Part shown: in pieces, positions 8,234-19,547 of the stretch
Layout of the letters: each line of letters begins with the position of its first letter
How positions within the stretch are numbered: position 1 is the first letter of the stretch
DNA from: Myxococcus llanfairpwllgwyngyllgogerychwyrndrobwllllantysiliogogogochensis
Lineage (GTDB): Bacteria > Myxococcota > Myxococcia > Myxococcales > Myxococcaceae
NCBI RefSeq assembly: GCF_006636215.1
Contig: NZ_VIFM01000026.1
Span: forward strand, 1 to 64,000
Direction: 5' to 3'
Length of the DNA: 64,000 nucleotides
Position numbers and translations under genes: made by a program
Notes under the pieces: generated by a model
Seen by the model: the letters and a program-made list of their open reading frames with translations, nothing else
The model's database searches: none
Told to the model about the DNA's origin: nothing

Positions 8234-9618
8234 GTCGTCTGCGGACGCCTGGCCGGCTGCTGCTGCGCATCTATCTGGTGGGAATCGCCCAGCTGGTGCT
8301 GGTCGTCGCCACCCTCTACATCGCCCGCTTCTTCATCCTGGACAAGCCACTGCGGCACGGCTTCGCGCGCAATGCCGCGTACAACATCCGGGAGTGGGAG
8401 GAGCTGCTGGGGGACCCGGTGGCCCTCCAGGCGTCGCTGGACCGCGCCGCGCGGCTGCTCGAGGCCCGGGTGACGCTGCGAGATGTGTCCGGGCGGCTCA
8501 TCGCCACGAACTCCGCGGCACCGTCCCCCGCCCTGGGGCCCGTGGAGCTGGAGCAGCTGGCCGCGCGGGGTCAGCGGTTCTCGGGAGGGCCTCCTCCGCA
8601 CTCGCTCACGTTGCCCATTCCCGAGGAAGGGCCGGTGGAGGCCTACGCCACCATCATCACCCGTCCCCCCGAGCCTCCTCCGGGAAACACCGCGCTCGTG
8701 CTCGGCGCGGTGCTGCTGTGTACGGCCATCACCTCGCTGGCCTTCGCTCGCACCCTGGCCGGTCCGCTCCAGCGACTGGCGGAGGTGGCGCGCGCGCTGG
8801 GCGAGGGGAAGCTGGACACGCGCACGGGCATCCGTCGGCGTGACGAATTGGGACAGGTGGCGGAGGCCTTCGACGAGATGGCGGGGCGAATCACGAATCT
8901 CTTGCGCTCGCAGAAGGAGCTGCTGGCCAACGTGTCGCACGAGCTGCGCACGCCGCTGGCGCGCATCCGCGTGGCGTTGGACCTGGCGGAAGAGGGTGAC
9001 GCGGCCACCGCGCGGGAGATGCTGACCGACATCACCGGAGACCTGTCGGAGCTGGAGCGGTTGGTGGACGACGTGCTCACCACCGCGAAGCTGGACCTGG
9101 CCTCGGAGGGCGCGAGCACGGGGACTCCGCATCTGCGGCCCGAGCAGGTGGAGATTCAAGGACTGGTGGAGAAGGCGGCCTCTCGCTTCCGCTCCGCGCG
9201 TCCGGAGCGCGTGTTGGAGGTGAGCGTCGATGGCACGATGCCCACGCTGGAGGCGGACCCCGTGTTGCTGCGGCGCGCGCTGGACAACCTGCTCGACAAC
9301 GCGGGCAAGTACTCCGAGTCTCCGACGCCGGTGCGCCTGCGCGCCCAGGCGGACACGTTGGGGGCGCTGTCGTTGGAGGTCTGCGACGAGGGCATCGGCA
9401 TCGAGCCGGAGGACCTGTCCCGCGTCGGCACGCCGTTCTTCCGCACGGACCGCAGTCGAGCGCGCCGCACGGGCGGCGTGGGCATGGGCCTGGCGCTGGC
9501 CCGCCGCATCGTCGATGCGCATGGCGGGACGTTGACGCTGGAGAGCCAGCCGGGCGTGGGCACCACGGCCCGCATCCTGCTGCCCGTCCCGTACGCCGAG
9601 TCGCGCATCGAGGGGTAG
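8230..9618 (+). CDS. Membrane sensor histidine kinase, CpxA/EnvZ-like
   Basis: A 462-residue kinase with a GTG start overlapping the regulator's stop. Membrane segments lie at about 11-37 and 154-175 and bracket a periplasmic sensor of about 115 residues. HAMP (about 176-228) is followed by the dimerisation H-box with His237 (NVSHELRTPLARIR), then the ATPase with N-box (LDNLLDNAGKYS), G1 (DEGIGIEPEDL) and G2 (GVGMGLALARRIV). It would autophosphorylate on His237 and pass the phosphate to the adjacent regulator. The small periplasmic domain is not a type that I recognise, so the stimulus is unknown. Confidence 0.94.
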   Translation: MSRLRTPGRLLLRIYLVGIAQLVLVVATLYIARFFILDKPLRHGFARNAAYNIREWEELLGDPVALQASLDRAARLLEARVTLRDVSGRLIATNSAAPSPALGPVELEQLAARGQRFSGGPPPHSLTLPIPEEGPVEAYATIITRPPEPPPGNTALVLGAVLLCTAITSLAFARTLAGPLQRLAEVARALGEGKLDTRTGIRRRDELGQVAEAFDEMAGRITNLLRSQKELLANVSHELRTPLARIRVALDLAEEGDAATAREMLTDITGDLSELERLVDDVLTTAKLDLASEGASTGTPHLRPEQVEIQGLVEKAASRFRSARPERVLEVSVDGTMPTLEADPVLLRRALDNLLDNAGKYSESPTPVRLRAQADTLGALSLEVCDEGIGIEPEDLSRVGTPFFRTDRSRARRTGGVGMGLALARRIVDAHGGTLTLESQPGVGTTARILLPVPYAESRIEG

Positions 9619-9645
9619 CTCGCCTCCTCCCCGCCGCGGCCGTGA

Positions 9646-10248
9646 TTAGAGGCCGACGTGAAACGTCGTCACTGCCTGGGCCTCGTCGTGTTTCAAGAGC
9701 GTCACCCGGGCCGTGGGCGCGCCGCTGTGCTGGAACGCGAAGGTGAGCAGGCCGCGCATGAAGTGCGGCGGGTCCGCCTGCCGGCGGGGATGATCCAGGA
9801 ACTCCCGCACCGGATACAGGCTCAGCTCCCAGCCGCCGTCATCGCCCCGAGGCGTCACCGAGACGTCGAGGAAGTTGTTGATGGAGCGCAGGTTGCGCGC
9901 CATGCGCAGCAGCATCTTCTCCGGGCCCACCACCTGGGCGAAGTCCACGAGCGCCGTGCCCATGCGCGCCTGGATGAACCGCTCACCGAAGCGCAGGCCC
10001 AGCGCGTACTCCGCCGTCTCGCGGTCCGTGTGGGGCGGGCTGTTCGCCGCCGCCAGCAGTTGGATGGCCTTGGGCCACACCGCGCACGGGTAGGCGGTGT
10101 GCAGGGGGCGGTGCGCGAAGAGGCCCTGTCGCTCCAGCGCCTTCAGGGTGAGCGGTGTCAGGGGCGCCGCCGTCGACAGCAGCGTCTCCAGCGCGTATCC
10201 GAACACCACGGGCTCGCGCCCGGGGGCCCGCGTCAATGCCAGCGCCAT
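9646..10248 (-). CDS. TIGR02265/DUF2378 family protein (myxobacteria-restricted)
   Basis: This 200-residue protein shows the hallmarks of the family: an N-terminal VFGYALETLL segment, a middle RFIQARMGTALVDFAQVVGPEKMLLRMARNLRSINNF block and a C-terminal strand ending VTTFHVGL. The family is known almost only from Myxococcales, where genomes carry many paralogues; the function is not established. It is soluble with no signal. The gene converges on the kinase gene with only 27 bp between stops. A second member lies at 42320. Confidence 0.8.
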   Translation of the reverse strand: MALALTRAPGREPVVFGYALETLLSTAAPLTPLTLKALERQGLFAHRPLHTAYPCAVWPKAIQLLAAANSPPHTDRETAEYALGLRFGERFIQARMGTALVDFAQVVGPEKMLLRMARNLRSINNFLDVSVTPRGDDGGWELSLYPVREFLDHPRRQADPPHFMRGLLTFAFQHSGAPTARVTLLKHDEAQAVTTFHVGL

Positions 10249-10353
10249 GTGTCCTACCTCCGAATGAGGGGACGGCGAGAAGCCGCGTCCCCGTGAGGAG
10301 GTGGAGACTGCCCCCCGCCGCTGTCCTGGGCGTTGCGCGGGTGTGAAGAAAGG

Positions 10354-11994
10354 TTAACGAGGCCCGGGCGTGGTGAAACGCGCGGCGAGCTCCTGCAGCC
10401 GCGAGGCCCTGGCCCGCAGGTCCTCCACCGAGCGGGCGATCTGCTCCACGCCCGACACGGACTCCGCCGAGCGCACCGAGAGCGCCTGGATGCGCCCCGC
10501 GATGGACTCGCCCGACGCGGACTGGCGCGCGTTCTGCTCCGCCATCGTCTCCACGCGCTCGCCCAGCTCCTTCACCCCGGACAACAGCCGCGCCAGCGCC
10601 TCGCCCGCGGCCGAGGACAGGCCCATGCCCTCGTTCACCTTCGACGTGCCCTTGCGCATCAACTCCGCGGCCGCCGCCGTGTCCGCTTCGTTCTTCGTCA
10701 GCAGCACGCGCACCTGGCTGGCGGCCTCGTGGGTGCGCTCCGCCAGCTTGCGCACCTCGCCCGCCACCACGGAGAAGCCCTTGCCGTGCTGCCCCGCGCG
10801 CACGGCTTCTATCGCCGTGTTCACCGCCAGCATCCGCGTCTCGTCCGCCACCGCCTGGATGAGCTGGAGCATCCGCTCCGTGGCCCGGCCAGACGCCTGG
10901 AGCTGCTCCACCGTGCGCGACGAGCGCTCCACCACGTCGACGATTTCCACCATCTTCCGCGACGCCTGGTCCACCGCCATGCCGCCCGCGCGCGCCACCT
11001 GCCCGTGGCCCGCCGCCGCTTCCGCCGCGTCTCGCGCCGCCGCCGCGCCCCGCGAGACATGCAGGCTCATGTCCTGCACCGACTCGGCCGCGCGCTGGAG
11101 CGACTCCGACTGCTCGCGCGTCGTGCGCGACAGGCCGTCCGTGGAGACGCGGATGCGCTCGGCGTCCGCCGCCGTGGCGCCCGCCGCCTCCACCAGCGCG
11201 GCCACCACTTCGCGCAGGCCCGTCACCATGCCGTTGAAGGCCAGGGTGAGCTCGCCCACCTCGTCCGCGGTGCGCACCTCCACCCGCACGGACAAGTCAC
11301 CCTTTGCCACCTGGCGTGCCGCCGCCGCGAGCGCGCGCACCGGCCGCACCACCCGCCGCGACACATAGGCGCCCGCCAGCACCGCCAGCACCAGCGCGCC
11401 GCCCACCGCGACGAGGATGCGCTGTCGCACCGCCGCGACCTCCCGGTCGATGTCCTCCACGTACACGCCCGTGCCGAGCACCCAGCCCCACGGCTCGAAG
11501 AGCTTCACGTAGCTCTCCTTGGGGATGGGCTCCGGCGAGCCCGGCCGCGTCGCCTCGTAGCCCAGCGAGCCTTCGCCGTGCGCGCGCACCAGGGTGACGA
11601 TGTCGACGAACACCGGACGCCCGCGCACGTCGCGGTAGCCCTTCATGTCCTTGCCCACCATCGTCGGCAGGTGCGGATGCATGATCAGCCGCGTCTCCAG
11701 GTCGTTCACCCAGAAGTACTCGACGCTCGAGTAGCGCAGGGACTGGAGCAGGGCGGAGGCCTGCTGTTGCGCCGCTTCGCGCGTCAGCGCTCCGGAGCGC
11801 TCGCGCGCCTCGTACTCCCGCAGGACTCCGTAGGCCGTCTCCACCGCCTGCCGCAGCCCGCGAACCCGGTCCGCGTGGAGCTGCGCGCGAAGCTGCGGCA
11901 GCACATAGCCAAGGATGGCGACGAGCAGCGGCAGGGCCACCACGCCCATCGCCACGCAGAGCTTCACCAGCAGGTTGCGCCGTCCGAGCGCCAT
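10354..11994 (-). CDS. Methyl-accepting chemotaxis protein with periplasmic Cache domain
   Basis: A 546-residue transmembrane chemoreceptor. Membrane segment 1 (about 10-30) is followed by a periplasmic sCache-like ligand domain (about 31-190; [32 protein letters not shown]). Membrane segment 2 (about 192-212), HAMP and a long cytoplasmic coiled-coil signalling domain come next. The hairpin tip that binds CheW/CheA is clear ([22 protein letters not shown]). It would regulate a CheA kinase in response to a small organic ligand. No che genes lie nearby, so it is an orphan receptor that must use a cluster elsewhere. Confidence 0.93.
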   Translation of the reverse strand: MALGRRNLLVKLCVAMGVVALPLLVAILGYVLPQLRAQLHADRVRGLRQAVETAYGVLREYEARERSGALTREAAQQQASALLQSLRYSSVEYFWVNDLETRLIMHPHLPTMVGKDMKGYRDVRGRPVFVDIVTLVRAHGEGSLGYEATRPGSPEPIPKESYVKLFEPWGWVLGTGVYVEDIDREVAAVRQRILVAVGGALVLAVLAGAYVSRRVVRPVRALAAAARQVAKGDLSVRVEVRTADEVGELTLAFNGMVTGLREVVAALVEAAGATAADAERIRVSTDGLSRTTREQSESLQRAAESVQDMSLHVSRGAAAARDAAEAAAGHGQVARAGGMAVDQASRKMVEIVDVVERSSRTVEQLQASGRATERMLQLIQAVADETRMLAVNTAIEAVRAGQHGKGFSVVAGEVRKLAERTHEAASQVRVLLTKNEADTAAAAELMRKGTSKVNEGMGLSSAAGEALARLLSGVKELGERVETMAEQNARQSASGESIAGRIQALSVRSAESVSGVEQIARSVEDLRARASRLQELAARFTTPGPR

Positions 11995-12608
11995 CGCCGC
12001 CGCAGCCTAGTCCCCCCGCCCCCGGCGCGCGCGACTCCCAAGGTCGTCCTCCGCTCGAATGCCACCGGTTGTCGCAGGTCCTGCCTCCCGCTGCGTACCC
12101 CGCGTGCGGCAGGGCGAGCTCAAGAGGCGCGCGGTCCGTCGTCCTCCTTGCCCGCTCGCGGACGGCCTCGGGCACTCATCGAACGGACCCGACATGCGCC
12201 CGCGAAGCCACTCCCACGTCGCCGACGCGCGAGCCCGACATGCCACGCTCGACGTGGCGGGCGCACCCTCGCGGACTCATGACGTGGCGATGCGCCGGAC
12301 TGGGGATACAACCTTGGGGGGAGGCCCTCGCGGCAGGACTCTCCGGCACCGTAGGAAAATTGCCGCCCGACGTCACAGGTCGTCCGAAAAGGGGGCCTCT
12401 CCCTCTGTATTCAGGGGGCCGGGGTGCCCCTGGAAGACCGGTCTTCCGTCGAGGAAAAGGGGCGGGTATGGAGGCACTCCGAACCCCGAAAGTCTCCCTC
12501 TGGGACGGTAACCCGCTGGGTGAACAACCTGAGGCTGACCCGACAAGTTCTGTCTGTCTGCCTCTATACGTCCTATGCCAGCGGCCAAACGTTTCGGGTC
12601 GGTAAGGC
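11995..12608. other. 614-bp intergenic region with a 16-bp perfect palindrome
   Basis: No convincing gene is present; the open frames here lack codon bias and ribosome binding sites. At 12432-12447 lies the perfect palindrome GGAAGACCGGTCTTCC, followed by about 160 bp of leader up to the XRE gene start. The leader has several short pairing segments (for example ACCC-GCT-GGGT near 12511-12522). The palindrome is a plausible operator for the XRE protein encoded downstream. Confidence 0.4.
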
Positions 12609-12974
12609 ATGGACAAGAAACTGGCAACCACCATCGGAGCGGCTGCGCGAGTCGCGCGGAACCGGCTGGAGCTCACACAAGCTGACGTGGCCGAACGCAT
12701 CGACGTGGCCACCGAGGTTTATGGGCGTCTGGAGCGCGGCGGCATGCTTCCCAGCGTGCAGACGCTGCTGAAGCTGTGTCACGAGCTTCATGTCTCCGCG
12801 GACGAGCTGCTGGGGCTCGTCTCGCACGGCACCGCGTCCGCGCGCACCAGCGAGCCGTCGTCAGCACCTCCCGAGCGACCGGAAGTCCGTCGCTTGCTTC
12901 GCACCGTGCGTCAGCTCGAAGCCCCCCACGTGAAGCTGCTGGGGCTGGTGGCCAACGCCCTGGGCCGGCGCTAG
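12609..12974 (+). CDS. XRE-family helix-turn-helix regulator
   Basis: The protein has 121 residues. Residues 10-65 form a Cro/C1-type HTH: AARVARNRLELTQADVAERIDV is helix 1-2 and the recognition region is TEVYGRLERGGMLPSVQTLLKLCHELHVSADELL. The C-terminal 50 residues are a helical tail, perhaps for dimerisation. The ATG follows GGTAAGG. It is likely to autoregulate through its long upstream region. There is no phage or toxin partner next to it, so it is probably a host regulator. Confidence 0.85.
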   Translation: MDKKLATTIGAAARVARNRLELTQADVAERIDVATEVYGRLERGGMLPSVQTLLKLCHELHVSADELLGLVSHGTASARTSEPSSAPPERPEVRRLLRTVRQLEAPHVKLLGLVANALGRR

Positions 12975-13022
12975 CGCGCCGCCCATTTCAGGGCGCCGGC
13001 CCGCGCCCACCTCCCGCCTCAC

Positions 13023-14541
<1,519 letters not shown>

Positions 14542-14549
<8 letters not shown>

Positions 14550-16587
14550 GTCTTCCCTCCTGTGGCGTGTGGGAACCCAGACCCGCCTTGGCCAGGGCGT
14601 CGCGGATGCGGCTGATGGCCACCTCGCGACTGAGCGTGTGCTTGGAGAGGATGGCGGACGTCTCGTTCGCCAGTCGGGCGCGCTCGTCCTCGCGCAGCTC
14701 GTGCGAGGTGTGGAGGATGATGGGAATCTCGCGCGTGCGTGGATCCGCCTTCAGTGCGTCCAGCACGTCGAAGGCGGTGATGTCCGGCAGGATGAAGTCC
14801 AGGAAGATGAGCTGCGGCACCTGCTCGCGCGCCAGCCGGACACCGTCGACGCCGCCCGCGGCCTCCAGCAGCGCGTAGGGCATGTCCTTGAGCAACTGCT
14901 TGAGCAGGTAGCGGTGCACGTCGTCGTCATCGATGATGAGGATGCGCTCCACCGGCCCGCTGCGCGCCAGCTCCTGGAGCTTTCGCTGCAGGCGGCCCTC
15001 GTCCACCGGCTTGAGCCAGAACTCGTCGGCGCCCAGCGCGCGCGCCTTCTGCTCGCGGTCCGTCACCGTGACGACGAGGATGGGGATGTCCCGCGTGGCC
15101 TCGCCGTTCTTCATCTCCGCGAGGAAGTTCCAGCTCGTCTCGCCCTCCAGCATGACGTCCAGCACCATGGCGGCGGGACGCACGCGCTGGAGCACCCGGC
15201 GCGCCTCGTCCGTGCTGCGCACCGGCAGCACCTGGAAGCCCGAGCGCGCCAGGTACTTCTCGTAGAGGAACAGCGTCTGCCGGTCGTCCTCCAGCACCAG
15301 CACCGGCGCGCGGCCCGGCTCCAGGTGCTGGCTGCGCTCGGCCAGCCCCGCCATCTCCGAGACCTCCATGTGGACGCGGGGAATGGTGACGGTGAACGTG
15401 GAGCCCGCGCCCGGCTGGCTCTGGAGGGTGAGCGTTCCGCCCAACAGCTCCACCAGCCGGCGCGCCAGCGGCAGGCCCAGGCCCGTGCCCTTCACCTTGC
15501 GCTGGATGTGGCTGTCTATCTGCGTGAACTCCTCGAAGACGCGCTCGTGGTTCTCCGGAGCGATGCCGATGCCCGTGTCGCGCACGGTGAAGATGACCGT
15601 GTCGCGTGGACCCGGGGCCGCGGACACGGTGACGTGGCCGGACTCGGTGAACTTCACCGCGTTGGACACCAGGTTGCGCAGCACCTGGCTCAGCCGCGTC
15701 TCGTCCGTCTCCAGCTCCAGCGGCTCGGCCGGCTCCACCAGGCGCAGCTCCACGGGGGCGTCGGCGGGCACCAGCGGACGCATCATTCCGCGCAGCGCGC
15801 CGAGCAGGTCGCGCACCACGAAGTGGCTGTGGCGCAGCGTGGCCTTGCCCGCCTCCACCTTGGACAAATCCAACAGGTCGTTGACCAGCTCGAAGAGCGA
15901 CTCGGCGGAGTTGCGGATGAAGGTGACCTGCTTCTCCTGCTCGGAGGACAGCGGGCCGTTGATGGGATTGAGCAGCACCTTGGACAGGCCGAGGATGGAG
16001 TGCAGCGGCGTGCGGAACTCGTGGCTGACGTTGGCGACGACGCGGTTCTTGATTTCGGCCGCGCGGTGCAGCCCCTCCGCCTTCTCGTCCAGCGCGGCGT
16101 GCAGGCTGCGCATGCCCCGGTTGGATTCGCTCAGCTCCTGGTTGAGCCGCGCCAGTTCGTCCGCGCGGCGCTTGAGCTCGCGGCGCTGCCCCTCCGTCTC
16201 GCGGTGCAGCGCGGACAGCTCGCTCATCGAGGAGCTGACCTGCTCCAGCGCGTGGCCGTAGTCCTCCGGCACCAGGCTGCCCACCAGCAGCACCCCGCCG
16301 TCGTGTGGGCGCGCGCGGAAGGCGAACGTGCCAGGCACGTCGTCGCGACAGAGGATGAGCTCCCAGCCGTCCACGCGCTCGTCGCGGGCCTGCACCAGCA
16401 GCTTGTCGACCTTGTCCTCGGTGCCCTGGGCGGCGAGCGCCCGCAGCGTCTTGCCGGGCTTCGCGTCGAGCACGTCCCGCGCGCGGGCATCCACCCAGGT
16501 GAGCGTCCCTTGCGCGTCACACACCAGGGCGACCTCGCGGCTCAGGTCGTCGAAGGCGGGGCGGTCCTCGGGCGTGGCGCCGCTCAT
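14542..16587 (-). CDS. Hybrid histidine kinase: PAS-like - HisKA - HATPase - REC - REC
   Basis: A soluble 681-residue kinase. The N-terminal 120 residues resemble a divergent PAS domain (EVALVCDAQGTLTWVDARARDVL). A coiled coil (about 130-175) leads into HisKA with VANVSHEFRTPLHSILG and an ATPase (LRNLVSNAVKFT, DTGIGIAPEN, GTGLGLPLARRLVEL). Two receivers follow: the first with AMVLDVMLEG and WLKPVD, the second with LIFLDFILPD and LSKHTL. Its start overlaps the stop of the 234-residue helical protein as ATGA, and its own end overlaps the next kinase gene. It is the third gene of the B12-sensor operon, and the long coiled coil is a natural input point for those proteins. Confidence 0.94.
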
Positions 16588-17288
16588 GAGCGCGTCTCGT
16601 CCCAGGAGACACCGGCGGTGGCGAGCAGCACCCGGGCCTGGGGATGCCGGCCCCCGAGGACCAGCTTCAGCATCCCGAGCACGGAGGGAAACGCCAGCAG
16701 GCCGAAGCCACGCCGAGGCCAGAAGCCCAGGTACCAGCGCACGTGGTCCGCCATCAGCGCGGGCTTGCCGGCGTCGAGTGCGTCCGCGAGGTATGACAGC
16801 TGGAGTCGCAGTTCATCCTCCAAACGAGGCCGGTCCTCCGGCGTGAGGTAGAGGGCCAGGCGTGCAGTGGCGGCTCGGGACAGCTCCGAGGCGTCATCTT
16901 GCAGCGCACGCGAGGGCCCTTCCGGATAGCGCAGGGCTTCCCGGGCGGCGCGTACATGCTCGTACGGCTCGGTGCCGGGGCCCCAACCCTCGGCCTCCAA
17001 CGCGGTGGCCAGCCCGGCGAAATTCAGGTCGAGGTGGAGGGTGGCCATTCCTCTCGACACCAGCAAGGTGCGAAGCCACCGTGCATAGCCCTCCATGACG
17101 GAGGGTCGGTGCTCGTCGAGGGATTGCACAAGGTAGCGCACATGGAAGCGGGCATCCTCGTCGCCGAAGCGGCGGGCCCGCTCGGCGCCGTAGCGCGCCT
17201 CCCAGAAGGGGTCCTGATACATCGCCTCGACGGAGGCGTGTGCGAGGGCATCGGCGCGCGCTTCGACCAGGCGGCTCGGTGTCTCCAT
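16584..17288 (-). CDS. All-helical protein with a duplicated module, partner of a B12 sensor
   Basis: A soluble 234-residue protein that looks alpha-helical and contains two copies of one pattern. The first is RFHVRYLVQSLDEHRPSVME..ARWLRTLLVSRG; the second is RLQLSYLADALDAGKPALMA..VRWYLGFWPRRG. The shared core is YL..LD...P.(L/V)M....RW followed by RG. From memory, similar helical segments occur next to B12-binding domains in sensor proteins, but I cannot name the family. The gene starts 9 bp after the B12-binding gene stops and overlaps the following kinase start by ATGA. It may relay conformational change from the cobalamin protein to the kinases. Confidence 0.6.
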   Translation of the reverse strand: METPSRLVEARADALAHASVEAMYQDPFWEARYGAERARRFGDEDARFHVRYLVQSLDEHRPSVMEGYARWLRTLLVSRGMATLHLDLNFAGLATALEAEGWGPGTEPYEHVRAAREALRYPEGPSRALQDDASELSRAATARLALYLTPEDRPRLEDELRLQLSYLADALDAGKPALMADHVRWYLGFWPRRGFGLLAFPSVLGMLKLVLGGRHPQARVLLATAGVSWDETRS

Positions 17289-17297
17289 GTGGGTTCC

Positions 17298-17966
17298 TCA
17301 AACTCCCAGGGTGCGGCAGGCGGCGGAGACCAGCTCACGCGCGTCCTTGCCGTGAAAGCTCACGTCCAGTTCCTTCTCCAGCCCTGGCGCCCAGCGGAAC
17401 GCGTGCCCGCCCACGGCGATGGGCACGTCGGGCAGGGCTTCGCGCGCGTGCTCCACCGCTCGGCGCAGGGCTGGCAGGTGGTAGGACATCGTCACGGAGA
17501 GCGCGAGCAGGTCGGGCCTCACCTCGCGCAGCAGGCGCGCCAGGTGCTCGGGCGGCACGCTGGCTCCCAGGAAGCGCACCTCGAAGCCCGCCATCTCCAG
17601 GAAGTCGCTGGCCATGCGCGCGCCCATCTCGTGCAGCTCGCCCTCCACGCAGGACATCATGACGAGCTTGCCGTTGGGCGGGTCCCTGGGGAGGTGGCGG
17701 TAGAGGTGCGCGAGCGCGAGCTGGGAGATGGCGGTGGCCAGGTGCTCCTGCGCGACGGAGATGACGTTCTCCTGCCACAGCCGGCCAATCTCGTACTGGG
17801 CCTGCTGGATGACGTCCAGGTGCAGCACCTGGAGCGGGACGCCCACGAGCAGCCCCTCATCCACGAGCAGGCGCAGGGCTTCCCTCCGGTTGCCAGCGAG
17901 CTGGGCGGTCAGATACCGCGCCCGAAGGTGGGAAAGGGTGTCTTCGGTCTCAATCACGGATGTCAC
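17298..17966 (-). CDS. CarH-like cobalamin (B12)-binding sensor without DNA-binding domain
   Basis: A 222-residue two-domain cobalamin protein. Residues about 10-95 form the helical cap, with W64 and E74-H75 spaced exactly as the Wx9EH motif of CarH/CarA photoreceptors. Residues about 98-222 form the Rossmann-like B12 domain, with E110-L-H112-E-M-G115 (the ExHxxG lower-ligand motif; His112 would coordinate cobalt) and GGHAFRW near the nucleotide loop. Known CarH proteins bind 5'-deoxyadenosylcobalamin and change oligomer state when light breaks the Co-C bond. This one has no MerR DNA-binding domain and leads an operon of two hybrid kinases, so it probably signals by protein contact. The residue after W64 is Gln, not the His used as upper ligand in Thermus CarH. 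Photosensing is an inference. Confidence 0.85.
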   Translation of the reverse strand: MTSVIETEDTLSHLRARYLTAQLAGNRREALRLLVDEGLLVGVPLQVLHLDVIQQAQYEIGRLWQENVISVAQEHLATAISQLALAHLYRHLPRDPPNGKLVMMSCVEGELHEMGARMASDFLEMAGFEVRFLGASVPPEHLARLLREVRPDLLALSVTMSYHLPALRRAVEHAREALPDVPIAVGGHAFRWAPGLEKELDVSFHGKDARELVSAACRTLGV

Positions 17967-18249
17967 GAGCTCGGCAGGGAGGTCGAGTACCGGAAAGTAG
18001 TGACGGGGTCGCGTTTCGTTACAGTCGAGTACAGCGGAGCCCGGGTGTTTTCATCGACAACCCGACACTCGAAGGGGGCGCGGCCGTGCGGTTGCCGCCC
18101 CGGCGGCCCTGTAGATTTTGCAGACGGCGCCGGCGGATGGGTTTTGCCTCCTGGGTGAATCGGGGTAGGGACGAATTCGGGAGGAGGCCGGTGACAGTTT
18201 CGTGAGGCACCGGTGTTCCCTTCACCGAAACGAGGGAGGCGCGACTCCG
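17967..18249. promoter_or_regulatory. Divergent promoter region between the B12-sensor operon and the ECF sigma operon
   Basis: This 283-bp gap must hold promoters for both operons. The right end carries GAGGGAGG before the GTG at 18250. Around 18012-18035 there is a direct repeat of ACAG (gttacagtcgagtacagc). I cannot assign -35/-10 elements with confidence. Confidence 0.45.
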
Positions 18250-18735
18250 GTGTCAATCGATGTGGAGGCCTATTACCGCCGCTACGGCCCCCAGGTGCTC
18301 CGGCGCTGCCGCTTCCTCCTGCGTGACGAGGAGAAGGCCGTGGACGCCATGCACGATGTGTTCGTGCAGCTGCTGCGCTACCAGGGGGCGTTGAAGGACG
18401 CCGCTCCGTCCAGCCTGCTGCACCGCATCTCCACCACCGTGTGCCTCAACCGGCTGCGAGGGGCGAAGCGCAGGCCCGAGGACCGGGAGGATGAGCTGGT
18501 GTTGCAGATCGCCTCGGCGGACGACACCGAGTCGCGCGCCAGTGCCCGAGGGATGTTGGACAAACTCTTCGGCCGCGTGCCGGCGTCCAGCCGGGACATC
18601 GCCGTGCTGCACCTGGTGGATGGGATGACGCTGGAGGAGACGGCCGCCGAGGTGGGCCTGTCCGTGTCGGGCGTGCGCAAGCGCCTGCGCGCGCTGACGT
18701 CGGCGCTGCACGAGCTGGAGCTGGAGGCCGCATGA
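18250..18735 (+). CDS. ECF-type RNA polymerase sigma factor
   Basis: A 161-residue sigma-70-family protein with region 2 (YYRRYGPQVLRRCRFLLRDEEKAVDAMHDVFVQLLRY) and region 4 (PASSRDIAVLHLVDGMTLEETAAEVGLSVSGVRKRLRAL) joined by a short linker, the extracytoplasmic-function layout. It would direct RNA polymerase to a small envelope-stress regulon. I chose the GTG at 18250, preceded by GAGGGAGG, over the in-frame GTG at 18202. The stop overlaps the start of the next gene (ATGA), which is in the usual place for an anti-sigma factor. Confidence 0.9.
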   Translation: MSIDVEAYYRRYGPQVLRRCRFLLRDEEKAVDAMHDVFVQLLRYQGALKDAAPSSLLHRISTTVCLNRLRGAKRRPEDREDELVLQIASADDTESRASARGMLDKLFGRVPASSRDIAVLHLVDGMTLEETAAEVGLSVSGVRKRLRALTSALHELELEAA

Positions 18736-19541
18736 ATTCCCCCTCACGCATTCCGGACTGGCTGTTGGAGCGAATCGCGCTGGGCGAGCTGCCGCCCGAG
18801 GAGCTCGCCGCCGCGCGCGCCCGGCTCGCGCAGGAGCCCGGGGGCCCGGAGCGGCTCGCCGCGCTGGAGGCCGACTCGCGCGTCACCCTGGAGCGGCTGT
18901 CGCCCGAGCGCGTGGCCCGCGAGGTGGACACCCGCTTTCGCCGCGGCGCTCCCGCGCGCGAAGCTCCGGCTCGTTCCCCGTGGCTGACGTCGGCCATGGG
19001 CCTGGTGCCGGTGCTCGCGGCGCTCGCGCTCTTCGTCGTCGTGCAACCCGAGTCCGGCTCACCGACGCGGGAGCCGACGACGGGGGCGCTCGCGGGCCTG
19101 GAGCCGGAGCCCACGCGCTCCAAGGGACTGACGCCCCGGCTGGAGGTCCACCGCCAGCGTGCCCAGGCGGACGAGCTGCTCGCCGAGGGCGCCGTGGCCG
19201 TCGCGGGTGACGTGGTGCAGCTGGCGTACGTGGCGGCGGGGCAGACCCACGGCGTCATCCTCTCCGTGGACGGACGCGGCTCGGTGACGCTGCACGCGCC
19301 GGAGCACGGGGCCCAGGCCGCGACGCTCGCGCCCTCCGGCACCCAGCGGCTCGCCGGGGCCTACGAGCTGGATGACGCACCGCGCTTCGAACGCTTCTTC
19401 CTGGTGACGTCGGGCCAGCCCTTCGACGTGGCGCCGGTGCTGGAGGCGGCCCGGACGCTGGCGGCGTCTGCCGACGCGCACACCGCGTCCCTCTTATTGC
19501 CCGAGGGCTTGACGCAGGTGTCCTTCACGCTTCAAAAGTAA
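18732..19541 (+). CDS. Single-pass membrane protein, putative anti-sigma factor
   Basis: The 269-residue protein starts inside the stop codon of the ECF sigma gene. An N-terminal cytoplasmic region of about 75 helical residues (PDWLLERIALGELPPEELAAARARLA) could bind sigma. One membrane segment (about 80-100, MGLVPVLAALALFVVV) follows, then a periplasmic beta-rich domain. That domain resembles DUF4384-like sensory domains (VVQLAYVAAGQTHGVILSVDGRGSVTLHAPE). There is no zinc-binding HxxxCxxC motif. By position and topology it is the likely anti-sigma factor; similar myxobacterial proteins have, I believe, been labelled ActD-like, but I cannot verify this. Confidence 0.7.
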   Translation: MNSPSRIPDWLLERIALGELPPEELAAARARLAQEPGGPERLAALEADSRVTLERLSPERVAREVDTRFRRGAPAREAPARSPWLTSAMGLVPVLAALALFVVVQPESGSPTREPTTGALAGLEPEPTRSKGLTPRLEVHRQRAQADELLAEGAVAVAGDVVQLAYVAAGQTHGVILSVDGRGSVTLHAPEHGAQAATLAPSGTQRLAGAYELDDAPRFERFFLVTSGQPFDVAPVLEAARTLAASADAHTASLLLPEGLTQVSFTLQK

Positions 19542-19547
19542 GGGGTG

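Noticed and set aside
12465-12560. Resemblance to a cyclic-di-GMP (GEMM) riboswitch in the XRE leader (CGAAAG, GGGACGG)
   Set aside because: The stem that should enclose the CGAAAG loop does not form and the second half of the consensus is absent.
12059-12605. Two overlapping plus-strand open frames in the XRE leader
   Set aside because: No ribosome binding sites, biased Arg/Pro/Ser composition and no recognisable domain.
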